Positions 10,553 through 21,307 of a DNA stretch of 31,636 nt are shown here, one piece after another. Every line of letters starts with the position of its first letter. The first letter of the stretch is position 1. The notes under the pieces were generated by a model. It ran no database searches, was not told the origin of the DNA, and worked only from the letters and a program-made list of their open reading frames with translations. The translations under genes were made by a program, and so were the position numbers. The DNA is from Hypsibius dujardini (lineage: Eukaryota > Tardigrada > Eutardigrada > Parachela > Hypsibiidae): the NCBI GenBank assembly GCA_001579985.1, contig LRSR01011946.1:1-31636 (forward strand), given 5' to 3'.

Positions 10553-11090
10553 GAAAAGTGCATTTTAACTCGTGTGAGAAAACTAGCTTGCTGTGTACGG
10601 TAATAGAATTAGGTTATTTCTTTCGGTTGAATTCAAATCTTTGAGAAATTTGTAATATTTCATTTTTAACCGTTTTCTTGTGAAAACATTGATGCAGTTT
10701 ATTTTAGAACCGACCTACACTACAAAAACAATTACAATATCAATGGGCGGAGCCATAAATTACCGTATTTCTTGATTAGGCGCCATTCACATATTAGGTG
10801 ATCAAAAGAGGGTAGGTGCGTGGTCTAGAGCCTTGAATACTCACCAGTAAAATAGGTTCCGCCCTCCAGTATAATTCTGATAATCTGGGTAAATGGGTGG
10901 TGGAAAAACGCCATTTTTCGATTACGCAATATTTGCATGGCACCATACCAGTCTTCCATTGACCGAGTTGGACGAGGTTAACCCATAGATTCGCCCCCCC
11001 CCGCCTCGGATGATATTTTTGCTGAAACCATTCGCTCATTAACTAAACGTTTTGTGAAGGGGTAAGCAGAATGGTACTGAGCAAAGTCGG
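10553..11090. other. 3' flank of gene B, duplicated beyond gene C
   Basis: No gene. The stretch aligns by eye with 17590-17945 after gene C: 'gaac/tcgaccta/ca.actacaaaaa', 'gtgggcggag.ata/gaattac', 'tattcttga', and 'actaaa.tttt.g.aagg'. This marks how far the B/C segmental duplication runs on the 3' side. Confidence 0.6.
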
Positions 11091-11434
11091 ACATGAGGGA
11101 TAAGGGACGGCAACAATTTTGCCAGAACTCGGTGGCGGATTACTCTCTCCTGGGTATTCAGAGCTAAAATCCTGCTTTAGGCAGCTACCCGGTCTATCCG
11201 TTAATATTATACATGTCCCTGGATAGTGCGTCAGTATTGTTGGAATGTGATCATGGACGAACGAGTCAGAATTGCGTGACCAGGGATGCTTTTGAACTAA
11301 TGAATCGATCTTTGGGTGCAGCTCTATAAGTCCTCCCTTGATTGCCTTTTACCACCAGCAACCCAATGAAACGGATTTCGTAATCTTTCTTGTAACAAAT
11401 CTCCGCTGTATTGACTTCCTTTGTGGCAGACTGT
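11091..11434 (+). promoter_or_regulatory. Duplicated 5' flank of pseudogene D
   Basis: Contains 'ggcaacaattttgcc' (compare 8235-8250 before gene B), 'ttaatattatacatgtccctggata' at 11201-11225 and 'cccaatgaaacggatttcgtaatc', all shared with the flanks of genes B and C. The LTR at 11435 separates it from the pseudogene start. Confidence 0.5.
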
Positions 11435-11846
11435 TGTTGGACCGCGCTCAACAAGTTCTTATATCCAATCGTTTCAGCTATTTGACTCACAAGTACCTCA
11501 CATAGTTAGTCTAAATCTATCTACCCTATTAACCCTATTCTGCTGCTACAGCTAATGACTTGCATGTAATTCAGCTATTTGACTCACAAGTACCTTACAT
11601 AGTTAGTCTAAATCTATCTACCCTATTAACCCTATTCTGCTGCTACAGTAATTTGCCGTATTCTGATGAATGTGCTATTCACTTTCATTTCTATAGATAA
11701 CGCTTTACTATATAATCATGTATTTTATTAGTTTTAGAGACAGTTGTACTTCCTCTTTCCTATCTTCCAGTTTTCTTCTCTACCTTTTTCTACATTCAGT
11801 ATGATAAACTTGTTAACTATTCAACTTCCGGTTGGTAGACCTAACA
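11435..11846 (-). mobile_element. Solo-LTR-like repeat, copy 2, inverted, with internal duplication
   Basis: The reverse complement of the 6710-7000 repeat: it starts TGTTGGACCGCGCTCAACAAG and ends GTTGGTAGACCTAACA. It is longer because a 97 bp block beginning at 11475 is repeated at 11572 ('cagctatttgactcacaagt'). No clear target-site duplication. It ends only 28 bp before the start codon of pseudogene D. Confidence 0.7.
11475..11655. repeat. 97 bp tandem duplication inside the LTR copy
   Basis: The two copies, starting at 11475 and 11572, run through 'tctatctaccctattaaccc' and 'ctgctgctacag' and differ at very few positions, so the duplication is younger than the LTR insertion. Confidence 0.85.
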
Positions 11847-11873
11847 AACCGTGTACTCTGCGGGTGTCATAGA

Positions 11874-12649
11874 ATGAAACGGGCATTTGGAAGTCCCTCC
11901 AGCCCTCATTCCATTATGGCAGCTGCCTTCCCTTTCCGTAGCACTGGCATGTGTAGACCAAACGGATTTCTGCTACTTCAAGAGTCGCTCCTTCGACTGA
12001 CCGACTTTTTTCCCTGTACGTCGAGACGCCAGCCGTTCCTTTGCGAGTCTTAAAATATACTTCAAAACATCTTGGCATGAATGGTGATAGCCTTTCTCGC
12101 CGCTAACAGTCTGTACAATTTAGCAATGATCCTGCGTGTGTGGAAAGGTTGTCAGCACTCAGCTCGACTGTGAGCCAGTGCACGCGGAGGAAAAGAGCCA
12201 TGAGCATAAGCGTGGCCGTAATTATTGGCTCTACAGCTTCCTGTATTATCATCCTGACATTACAGTCGTTGAACGGGGTTTTCCAGTCCTTGCGACCATT
12301 GTTTCCAAACAAAACCGTTAGGCCGGTCTGAAGCGGCGTACCACCGATTTTGTTACACTATGCCTCTCAAATCTCGTAACGAAATGACGCTTATTTCGGA
12401 AGCTCAAACAGCTCTGCCTTGTTTTCTGTTAGCCGCTGTGGCTGTTCTTTTCTTTTGGAACTCTGTGGCTTGGACTGAAGCCTACGTTGTGAATAATCAG
12501 ACAATGTCCAACATGGAAACACATTTTGCACCTTTGCCCTGCGCTTGATACATATAATGTTCCATTGCAAATGGCATGCTTCTTTATCTTTACAAACGTG
12601 GACATTGATGGTGTCGTTCATCATTATGGCCAACGAGCTCCTCAAATAA
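11874..12649 (+). pseudogene. Gr-family pseudogene D, internally deleted
   Basis: The first 47 codons are readable: MKRAFGSPSS at the start, then AAAFPFRSTG and LLLQESLLRLTDFFP, closest to genes B and C. The frame is lost at about 12015. Fragments of helix 1 (12080-12150), helix 2 ('tattggctctacagcttcc' at about 12222) and the segment after helix 3 (NSVAWTEAYVVNNQTMSNMETHF, split over 12460-12530) follow in varying frames with stops. The second half of exon 1 and all of exons 2-3 are missing. The last exon at 12596-12649 reads TWTLMVSFIIMANELLK, but the base pair before it is AA, not AG, so the acceptor is destroyed. It is non-functional. Confidence 0.85.
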
Positions 12650-13870
12650 CCCATACCGCCTGCGTCAAGCCTTGTGATCTCGCTACTGCGTCATAAAGAA
12701 ATTGTGAACCAGACATACAGTACAGCATCATATATTTCGTCCTCAAAAGGTCGCCAAAAATCCTAACATCTTGGGGAAAGTACCGGTTGCCGTAAAAGGA
12801 AACGCTTGTTTTAACATCAACTTGAAGAAACTCTTCAACGAGAAAGAAATTTTGGAAGATAACGGATTGTGGACCGCTCTGAGCGATGCCGATAAGGTGC
12901 ACTCTTTATAAATTCATTAAAGAGAGAAATTTAATATATGCGTAAGGAAACATCGACAAGTAACGTCAGTATAGTGCACGTGGAGGTTGCCTGAATACTG
13001 TGTACATGGCAACTCTTACAAGGAAGTCCCGGGGGTCTGAAGTACTATTTTTTAATATTATTTCTTTTCGCCTTTGTTTTCTAGTTTTATTCTGCAAAGC
13101 TTACTAAATTCGACTAGTGTCACAAATATTTTCACTTGATCAAATAACCAAAACGGAAAAACTAAGCTGGGTCAACACGCTTCAATATAAACAAGGTATT
13201 TAAAAATATGAACATTTTTCAAGTTCCGCCCCGTAATTGTTCTCAGTCTTAGGTTGTTTCAGAAAGCGTCAGTTTTATCGGCTGATCCTGAACGAATTGG
13301 GCTCCCGCTCTGTCCGGAATTAACAAACTTCTGGTACTGAACTTATCATTGTACTCATCGTTCCCATCGTTCCCGACGCATCATTGAACCCAGGGTACCA
13401 TCCGAACTCGAGCCTCCTATCGATGAAACCAACTGACTATTTAACCGTTGTACTGTCCGGCTTTCCATGAAACCATCTGACCAATGCACCATCCTACCCA
13501 ATGTCTCATTTATCATCGCATACCCAGCCAAGGCACATGAATTCGATTGATCATCGTCTCATCTTACTCAATGTAGCATAGCACATTCGTGGACCCTCAG
13601 CCTCTCATTGTAGAGCTTTGAGGCTTAGTCCCTCACATCCAATGCTTGACCCCTTTTTACGAATTTCTTGACGCAGCTAGGAGAGTACCGCAGCTCCTTA
13701 AGTACGGTATTCGAATTGTACCAACGAAATTAAGAAATCTCCCTTTGTCACATTCCTCTTGGGACACTCCCCTTAACACAAAAACATACCATGTCTGAAA
13801 GATAACCACAAAATAGTGAACTTTAATTACGTATTAGCAATTTTTCCTTAAAATCGTTGAAAACTAGATT
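12650..13870. other. Intergenic stretch with no recognisable gene
   Basis: Only short frames on both strands. About 13370-13620 has loosely repeated 'accatc/cccaatgtctcat' phrases, which may be degenerate low-complexity sequence. No transposon ends were recognised. Confidence 0.5.
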
Positions 13871-14518
13871 TTAGAATGCGGCATTCATATTAATTTGTCC
13901 TACCCTTGATGGTCGATCGCCCTCGGTGACCTTCAATTTGGTTTCTGTACCGCCCATAATACCGGTAAATGATGGAGTCATGCATGTTAAGCCCTTGTTC
14001 TTGGCAGTGATCAAAGTAGAACATAAAAGTCCAAGAGAACCAATTTTGATAAAGGTGCGTGACCTTTGGGACCTCTCTTGCCCTTGGGACTTTTGGAAGT
14101 TCTGTTGGAGGCGGCTCTTCGGTCTGTATGTTAATATTAAACACGTCCCTGAATACATCCTGATCCAGTAGGGAAAACTACCTCGGTTCGCTACAATTCG
14201 TCCCTTGGATGTGCGTCAGCAACTTCATGTTGCGGATAGGATCGACCACCTCAGCAGGATCAAGTCCGATGGCTTATCTGCGAGTTACATCATGCAGTAG
14301 CGGCATATGAGTACAACCCAATAAGCCTCTGCACTTCATGCTTCGGGACGCTTTTAAACTAATGAATCGAGCAGTGGGTACAGCTTTCCTTTCTTCTTTC
14401 ATCACATGCCGTCAAAGTGAGACGGAGTTCAACAAATTTCCTTTTACTCTGTTCTATCAACCGACTTCTTTTGCGGGTGGCAGACTCAAGTCAGATTGTT
14501 TATCCTAAACACCGCAAA
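13871..14518 (+). promoter_or_regulatory. Conserved 5' flank of gene C
   Basis: Shares blocks with the flanks of B, D and the 7.3 kb remnant: 'ttaatattaaacacgtccctgaatac' (14131-14156), 'aactaatgaatcgagcagtggg' (about 14355), 'catcacatgccgtcaaagtgagacgg' (about 14400) and 'gggtggcagactca' (about 14475). Distance from the 'gtccctg' block to the ATG is about 375 bp, compared with about 410 bp in gene B. Confidence 0.5.
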
Positions 14519-17510
14519 ATGAAGCCGGCAATCGGGGGTCTCTCGAATCCTCATCCCATCATGGCAGTTACCTTCCCTTTCCCTGGCACGCATAAACCAA
14601 AAGAGTTTCCGCTAGTTCAAGAGTCACTCCTTCGACGGACCGGATTTCTGCCGCTGGGCGACGAAAAACTGGTCCCTTCGCGCTTTTTCAAGTGTACCTC
14701 CAAAGCTATGGCATGGATGGCGATGGCCTTTCTAGTCACCAACGCTCTGTACAATGCCACAATGATCCTGCGAATGTGTCGGAAGATTGCCTCGCCAAAC
14801 CTTGACGGCCAGCCGGTTCTGGCCATCGAAGGGGGTTACGACCATTGGCTCCACAGCCTGCTGTACTACCTTCCTGACCTCACAGCCACTGGGCGGGGTC
14901 TTCCGGTCCTCGCAACCATGTACTACAAACGAAACCGTTGGGCCGGTCTCAAACAACGTACCAACGAATTTGTCGCCTATTGCTTTACCGATCCCGACGC
15001 GGAACGTCGTCTTTACCGCAAGATCAAGTTGCTCTCCGTCGGTTCATGTTTCATCACGATTGTTTCGTATATTCTGTGGGTCTCCTGTGCCTGGACGGAA
15101 ACCGTTATAGGCCTTCTAGCAAATAACGGCTCATTGTCGCACCTAGAAATTCAGTTCTATCCTTTCCCAATCCGCTTGAGCCTTGTGCAGCGAATCGTAT
15201 TGGATTCTTTTTTCACGACCCTTCCGTATATTCTGTCGCAGCAGGCACAGCTTTGCGGGGTCTTCCTAGTGATCATTTTGTCCGAAGGCCTTACGCGTCT
15301 TCGAGAGGAAATAGTCAGGGAAAGAGAGAATTTGGGCTCTTTGACGACCGAGCGTGTGCATCGATGGGTGATGATCCACGCACGTATGATGGAATTGGTT
15401 GACGAAATCGGCGAGACGTTCCAAGTGATTTTTCTCCTTTCTTACGTGTTGGACTTTTTGAACGTGATTGGCTCGTCGGCGTTCTTCCTCAACGCTAACA
15501 TGATCACTTCCTACTGGTCCTACATCTACTACCTCGCAACTTTCTGCATGTTTGGTCTGAATGCTACAGCTCTCGCGTACCCGCTAATTCAGGTTGTGGA
15601 AAAGGTCAGTGTTGGTTTGTTAACTCTTGCACAAATTAGTTACTAATTATTTTAAATGAATTTAATTTGTGATCTGAAATGGTATTGAGCAATTTTAATT
15701 TTAGTTTTTCCGTTTTCAATTTTTGAATTTTTTGTTGCTTTTGTTTGAACTTGTACAACTAAAGTCAGAAATATTAATATTAGCTTAATTTTCTTAGTTC
15801 AGTTTGGGTTTGACATCTTTGATAATATTTAAAAAAAATATTGATTCAGAGTGCGACCTTGCCTGACGCATTGTATCTCCTGACACTAACTTTGGAGGAT
15901 CACAAACAAAATCAGGTTTGTTGTTATTTGTAGCAAAATTGTGAATACGAGGAGCATTCTGAAAGTCTTCACCGTCAATTTTTTTTTGCCGTTTTCCAAA
16001 TTTTATTCTCCCTCTCAAACCTTGCAATATAATTACCGCCACATTTGATGCACTTTTGTCGAGCCAACCACTGCCGGAAGACAAACAAAAAAACTTTCTT
16101 AGGCAGCTGGTTCAATGCACGCGCCACGGCACTGTCAAGGTTCTTCTGATCTGAAAAGTCCTGCCTTTCATAATATCCTTAATTTTAGGGAACAGGTAAA
16201 AATCGCAAGGGGTCTGGATTATAGGGCGGGTGAGCAAGGGTGACAAGCTTCTTCTTGAGGAATTTTTTTCGTTAATCAGGACGTTTGACACGAGGCGTTG
16301 TCGTGCAGCAAGTACATCCCGCGAGGCCCCGACTTTGGTCACTGTTTCCACATCTTCCGACGAGCTTCTTTAAACATTTTTGAATGTAGAATTTTGAATT
16401 CATGGCCTTGCGCTCCGGTTCAGGAATGAAGTTCGTGCGCGCAAAGATGCTCCTGAAATTGAAAAAAACAACGGGAAGAAACGTTTTTGTGCTGCGACCA
16501 CGCCGCACAGTTGTAGGGCGAGCTTGATCAGGAAAAATTCATTTCATCGACATTCGTTTCGTTTGCGGATCCTAGTAGTACGTTTTAGTCTTGGGGCCTC
16601 TTTCTGCTCCTTCGACAGCTTGTGAGGCGCTCAGCGAGCGCAGACTTTTTTTACCGCAGCTCACGATGAAGGATCACTTCCAGCGCTGCAACCCAATCCC
16701 CAGTTCACTCTGTATCCATTGACAGCAGCACGGAAATTCTCAGTAAGGAGGCGCTGCACGGCAGCCACATTTCCAGGCGTCACGGCAGTTTGAGGTCGCC
16801 CAAATTGAGGGCGATCTTCAAAATCCGATCTTCCACTCCGATCTCCCATTCCTGAATTCTCGAAAGTAATTCCTGATGATCCAGATAGATGGAGCAGAGT
16901 TCCCGAAAGCTACTTCAAAACGCTCAAAAGATTCGGGAGAAGTTGAGTTATTTTTGAAGTCGCAGAAGGCAGAGCCTCGCACAGCCGTTGCATTGAACTG
17001 CATGATTTTAAATGATGTTTGTTTACGTTTTCACAAGTGCGCGTCAGCTTGAGACTTGCCCTGTGGCCAATTGCAAACCGATCTTGCTCGATCATCCAGC
17101 TAAGAATCAATTTCTCTTTTCTCTCCTAACCTGCAATTCAAAAAAATTGTGATTTTCGACTTTAAAAAAAATGACGGTGAAGACTTTCAGAATGCTCCTC
17201 GTAATAGTATGGTCCGAGTGTATTTGTCCTTCTTTCGTTGTAGCTAACTGTGGAGCATGGCAGTTCGAGGGAGATCAGCGAACGATTACGGCAATTTGAG
17301 CTATCTTGCCGGAATCATCCTCTGATATTTACCGGCCTGAAATACGTCTATTTTACTCGGGAACTGTTAACTCGGGTACGTGCGAGACAATAGAACTGTA
17401 TAGGCGAATGCTGATACAAAAGATTGCATCTGTTATATTACAATGATATATTGCAGACGTGGACGTTGACAGTGTCCTTTATGATTCTGGCGAACGAGCT
17501 CCTCAAATGA
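14519..17510 (+). CDS. Gustatory-receptor-like 7TM protein, gene C
   Basis: Exons 14519-15604, 15850-15915, 17244-17375 and 17457-17510 encode 445 residues, all introns phase 0. The frame is open upstream to 14417, but I chose 14519 because MKPAIGG aligns with the starts of A, B and D. It has RRTGFLPLGD near residue 40, seven hydrophobic segments as in gene B, the LSQQAQLCGVF...SEGLTRLREE block, FTRELLTR in exon 3 and SFMILANEL (435-443) in exon 4 in place of TYhhhhhQF. It is the closest paralogue of gene B: exon 4 is identical in DNA and exon 2 identical in protein, while the N-terminal 35 residues differ strongly. Intron 2 is 1328 bp because it contains a mariner element; without it the intron would be 72 bp, exactly as in B. 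Likely a chemosensory cation channel subunit by family; ligand unknown. Confidence 0.85.
15948..17201 (-). mobile_element. Mariner element (dead) inside intron 2 of gene C
   Basis: A 1254 bp element with perfect 30 bp terminal inverted repeats (15948-15977 and 17172-17201, beginning CGAGGAGCATTCTGAAAGTC) and a TA target duplication at 15946-15947 and 17202-17203. The minus strand encodes a broken mariner transposase, N- to C-terminal from about 17010 down to 15980. Recognisable parts are GNSAPSIW..RNYFREFRNGR, DFEDRPQFGRPQTAVTP, a VFF.FRSIFARTNFIPEPE stretch, an LLHDNAS second-Asp region, CDFYLFPKIKDIMKGRTF after the third-Asp region, and a C-terminal CIKCGGNYIARFERE. These lie in different frames with stops and a shortened spacing between the last two Asp positions. 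It is immobile by itself, though the intact ends could still be mobilised in trans. Confidence 0.93.
16112..17003 (-). pseudogene. Mariner transposase pseudogene
   Basis: Remains of the single transposase gene of the mariner in gene C intron 2, read on the minus strand. Segments in different frames: 17003-16818 (N-terminal DNA-binding region), 16849-16661 (linker with GRPQTAV), 16508-16272 (first part of catalytic domain) and 16351-16112 (FPKIKDIMKGRTF region). A further C-terminal piece continues to about 15980. Multiple frameshifts and stops separate them. It is antisense to the host gene. Confidence 0.85.
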
Positions 17511-17585
17511 ACAAAATGAACCGCATCACTTGGAGCGACCAATCAAGTTCCTTCACCCTCAATCATGAATAATTTTTAAAAATTA

Positions 17586-17591
17586 AATAAA
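17586..17591 (+). promoter_or_regulatory. Polyadenylation signal AATAAA, gene C
   Basis: Hexamer 76 bp after the TGA stop of gene C, in a position comparable to the signal of gene B. Confidence 0.6.
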
Positions 17592-18069
17592 ATACATTTT
17601 AACTCTGGTGATAAAACGGAACAATTAGGTATCAGGTACAATTAGGTATTTTTTGCGATAACTTTGAATTTCGGAGAAAGTATTTAAACTTGCTTCTTTG
17701 GGTATTTCTGGTGGAACAGTAACGCATTATATTTTGGAATCGACCCAAACTATAAAAAAAATGCTATGTCAGTGGGCGGAGTTATGAATTACTCTATTTC
17801 TTGAACAGGAGTTTATCATTTACAGACTTGGGCGAGATTAAGCCATTGCTCCGCTCCCTCACCTCAGAAATTGATAAGATTTCTGCCAAAACCATCGCTC
17901 ATAAACTAAATTTTGGAAAGGTGCAGGTAGAGTGGTACTGTCTTCTGAAATATTCGTGTAAATAGCTTGAGCGCCAACTAAATAGACTCATCTGTCAGAA
18001 CAACTTTTTGAAAGTAATCTCTAAAGTTGCATTGCGCAGATTTTCAAAATATTTGGGTTTTAGAAGACT
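17592..18069. other. 3' flank of gene C
   Basis: No gene. The stretch to about 17945 is the homologue of the gene B 3' flank (10553-11090). Beyond that the sequence is unique up to the Gr remnant. Confidence 0.55.
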
Positions 18070-18567
18070 TCATCGCCCTTTGGTGGGCTTCCGTGGCCTG
18101 GGCCGAGGCCATTGTAAATATTTTGGGAAGAAACAAAACTGTTCCATCAGGACGTTCAGTTTAACCCTTCCCAGTCCGTTTGTGCCTTGTGCAACGGATC
18201 GTGTTGGGTTCTTTTTCCAAGACCCTTTCGTATATCCTGTCGCATCAAGCACCATGTTCCCTGGAGAAATGAAGCTCTGTTTGCTCTGTTTGCTCTGATT
18301 GTTTCGCGCGCATAGCTTCCAACCGGAAAGAACGATTTCGGGCTGGTGACGGAGAAACTGCGGCAGTTTGAGGCACCCTACCGTAATCATCCCCTGGTAT
18401 TTAGCGGTGCGGAGTACATCGTCTTTCCGCGGATTCTGCTGATTCGAGTATGTACCAGAAAAGATGAGCATATTTCTAACATTGCCGCATTTAAGCATGC
18501 CACTTTTGTTTTGCAGACACAGACGTTGACGGTGTCTTTCATAATTCTGCTGAAAGATCTCAATTAA
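18070..18567 (+). pseudogene. Gr-family remnant with fused exon 1 fragment, exon 3 and exon 4
   Basis: About 18085-18110 reads WASVAWAEAIVN, the segment after helix 3. 18165-18245 matches the 'PFPSP...CATDRV..FF.DPFVYPV' region before helix 4, with frame changes. Then, without exon 2 or the second half of exon 1, an exon 3 piece follows (18340-18447: TEKLRQFEAPYRNHPLVFSG...ILLIR) with a GTATGT donor, a 69 bp intron, and exon 4 (18517-18567: TQTLTVSFIILLKDLN). In the last exon TW is TQ and ANEL is LKDL, so the signature has decayed. A deleted pseudogene most like the B/C subfamily. Confidence 0.8.
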
Positions 18568-20679
18568 CTGACACCGACTGGCCTCGCTGCTGCGTACCAG
18601 TCACGTTCTCCGTCAATTTAGAATTTGATTAAAGCATAATAGTAAATTTGAAGCGGGTGAATTTATGAGAGATACAGCCCACAATAATCTGACAAAAATT
18701 TGGGAAGATTTTGGCATAAAATTGCTTTTTGAAAAGCGATTGCTTCGCGGTTCGCAGCTTCCCATTTGACGCATGCTCGAGACCATTTTGATATTAGTCG
18801 TCTGCTTTGGCATTGTGCTAGCCCAGAACTCAAAACAGGCAGAAACGGAATCAAGCTTGAATATGAATTGAACCTTGAAATTGGAACTCACCATAGCACG
18901 ATTTGTGCCATTTTGAGGGGTTATCGACATTGACGACTCCATAAAAAATCAATACTGTGATCAAGATGAGTTTGTGGTTCAAGGTGGTCCAATAGAAGAA
19001 CTTAACAATGGCTGTTTCAGATTTCTTTATAAAAAGAAAAGTGCTAAGCAGGAGTGGTACGTTTTAAGGTCACGCGAACAAATAACAAAATGCTGTACTG
19101 TGCTGGGCCACGCACTATTGCCACCGGGGTCCACAGAAAGATTACAGCAAAACCGCAATGAGTTTAGCACTTAGTTATGAGCATACATTTTGTAGCCAAA
19201 TAAATTTGGAATAATCTGGCTTTTTAATTTTTTCATTGATATGTGCCATCTTAGCGCGGGGACGTGTCAAAGTTTGTCTCAAAAGCATTCCCGAACCCGG
19301 TTTGCAGACGTCGGTCAAGCAAATTGTGTGTTCAAAGCCCCATGGGTTAAAGAACAAATGAGCGATTTTGATATTCGCTCACCGCGCGCTCGGACAAAAT
19401 CCATTACTGTATTTCCTCGATAGATAGCGACAGCGCATGGGTCATGTGACATAAAGTTGTTTCAAATAACCGTTAGTATTCCGTTAAGCGTCACTCCATT
19501 CTTGTCGTGTCCCTAGCCGTTTGTTCTGTATGGCTCGCCATTTTTTAGTTTTAAATGTCTCTCAAAAACAGGTTTTTTAGGACGTCCTTCAAAAAAAGGC
19601 AAAACCCGAGCAATCTTTTTTATTATCGAATGGTAATAGATCGCGCACAAGTTTTTGTGGACTTATATGGAACGTCAAACAATTGTGTTTTATCGTATTT
19701 CAATTCAAATTCAGTTTCAGTTTCAGTTTCAGTTTCAATGATTTTACACTAACTGCGACATGAATAAACTTCGACTGACATTTTACTAAACATATTTCTA
19801 CTAGTATTACAATGTATTTGCGCCGCTAATAAACAGCGATCGAATGCTACTTTGAACATTTAAAATCTTATTAATCCGAGTTGATGAAAAAATGTGTGGT
19901 TAAGTTTTGCCGTGAAAGATTGCATCCATAAAAAAATTGCAGTTAAATTTTAGCGGGAAAGGTTGTAGGCATAAGAATTTATAATTAAGAGTTGCTTGAA
20001 GATTGTGAGCACAACGCAAGGTTGCGATATGATAATGCTCTCTAAGTGGCAAGCAATGTGGCAATTGAAACTCGACGATCATGATGCACTTACGACTTAA
20101 CAAACTGCACAAATTTATTGAGAACATTTTTTTATTTCAGAAGAATACAATCAGTCGCAAGTTGTTCTCCGGTTCGTGCATTTCCCGGCTTAAAAAATAA
20201 CTCAAACTCCTTCCCTAAATGCAGTTTTGGTCAAGCAAACCACGCCTACCGACCAATCACGAACTCCCAACACCGCAGTAATTACTGACCTCAAAAAGAC
20301 TGTCAAAGATTAACAAATTAAAAAAAAAACAAGGGAATCCCGGGGGATTTGCTTTCCAAACGCCATGATCATTCAACAATCAATAAGTTAGAAAAATGAA
20401 ATTTCGTCCAGAGGGCAGTGACACTTGTGGCAAACAAATGTTCAATCACTTGAAATCAGTGTAACAACAATTCCCTCAAGCTTTCAGGTAACGACTTCGT
20501 GTACTTTTAACAAAGAATTGTCCGAATGAAATACTGATCCTTATCTTTTGCATTTGTTGTTTGGCCAAGGTAGCCGTTAAAAGGGCATCGGGAACAGGTA
20601 TTACTGCGGATTTTCATAGGGCGTAAAATATATCCTATTTACTCCAATAGTTGTGCTAACAAAGTTTTTTTGCATTTAG
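18568..20679. other. Two-kilobase intergenic stretch with no recognised gene
   Basis: Several frames of 60-109 codons on both strands show no family resemblance. An AGTTTC hexanucleotide repeat lies at 19710-19737. The stretch may contain old transposons that I cannot identify by eye. Confidence 0.5.
19710..19737. repeat. (TTTCAG)n short tandem repeat
   Basis: Four to five copies of the hexamer TTTCAG. On the + strand each unit resembles a 3' splice acceptor, but no exon follows. Confidence 0.85.
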
Positions 20680-20806
20680 CATCCGTCAAGAGAAGCGATC
20701 GAATTCTCGCCAAAGAGCTGCGGCAGCTGAAGCTGTCATGTCCTCACCATCCGCTGGTTTTTATTAGCGTGATTCTGTCCCCTACACACGCGAACTGCTC
20801 ATTGGG
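20680..20806 (+). pseudogene. Orphan Gr exon 3
   Basis: After a 'gcatttag' acceptor, the exon reads AKELRQLKLSCPHHPLVFIS in one frame and PYTRELLIG, after a shift, in another. It ends at a GGG|GTAAGC donor at 20806/20807. LLIG resembles LLFG of genes F and G more than LLTR of B and C. No exons 1-2 are found upstream and an LTR-like repeat starts 27 bp downstream, so this is the only trace of a lost F/G-type gene. The frameshift shows it is dead. Confidence 0.8.
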
Positions 20807-20833
20807 GTAAGCAAATGACTACAGGTCACGGTT

Positions 20834-21145
20834 TTTTAGGTTTACCAACCGGAACTTGGACAGTTAACAAGTTTATTATACTGAAAGTAGAGATAGATAG
20901 AGAAGAAAATTAGAAGAAGGAAAGACAAAGTACAACTCTTTTAGAACTAATAAAACACATGATTATATAGTAAAGTGTTAAATATAGAATGATGGTAAAA
21001 AGCACATACATCAGAATTACATACGAGTAATTAGCTGTAGCAGCAGAATAGGGTAATATGGTGGATATTTACTAACTAAGCAGGTACTAATGAGTCAAAC
21101 AGCTGTAATGATTGAATATGAAGACTTGTTGGGCGTGGTATAACG
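20834..21145 (+). mobile_element. Solo-LTR-like repeat, copy 3
   Basis: Same orientation as the copy at 6710: 'taggtttaccaaccggaac' at the start, 'cacatgattatatagtaaagtgtta', 'cacatacatcagaattacata', 'agctgtagcagcagaatagg' and 'cttgttgggcgtggtataac' at the end. The terminal TG and CA are mutated (TT at the start, CG at the end) and no target duplication is evident, so it looks older. Edges are good to a few bases. Confidence 0.65.
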
Positions 21146-21307
21146 ACTGCCCTCCGCCAGAAAAACCACATTCGCACGTGCTGGCTTACTGCTGTCTTTC
21201 TTGGACGGTGACGTAGTGTCCTTCCAACTGTGGCAGAGTGGTGATCGGATTGATTCACCAGTAGTACTTGCGGAATTGTCACAGCAGACCTTAAAGCTAA
21301 TAAGGCA

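Noticed and set aside
13871-14171. Overlapping 81-95 codon frames on both strands before gene C
   Set aside because: They coincide with the duplicated 5' flank and show no conserved protein between copies.
14417-14518. N-terminal extension of gene C by 34 residues
   Set aside because: The start at 14519 aligns with the starts of A, B and D. The upstream codons fall in the conserved non-coding flank shared by several copies.
18613-18942. 109-codon minus-strand frame
   Set aside because: No recognisable domain, overlaps a second frame, and no splice or regulatory context supports it.
19710-19737. TTTCAG repeats as clustered splice acceptors
   Set aside because: No open, conserved exon follows; a simple hexanucleotide repeat explains it.
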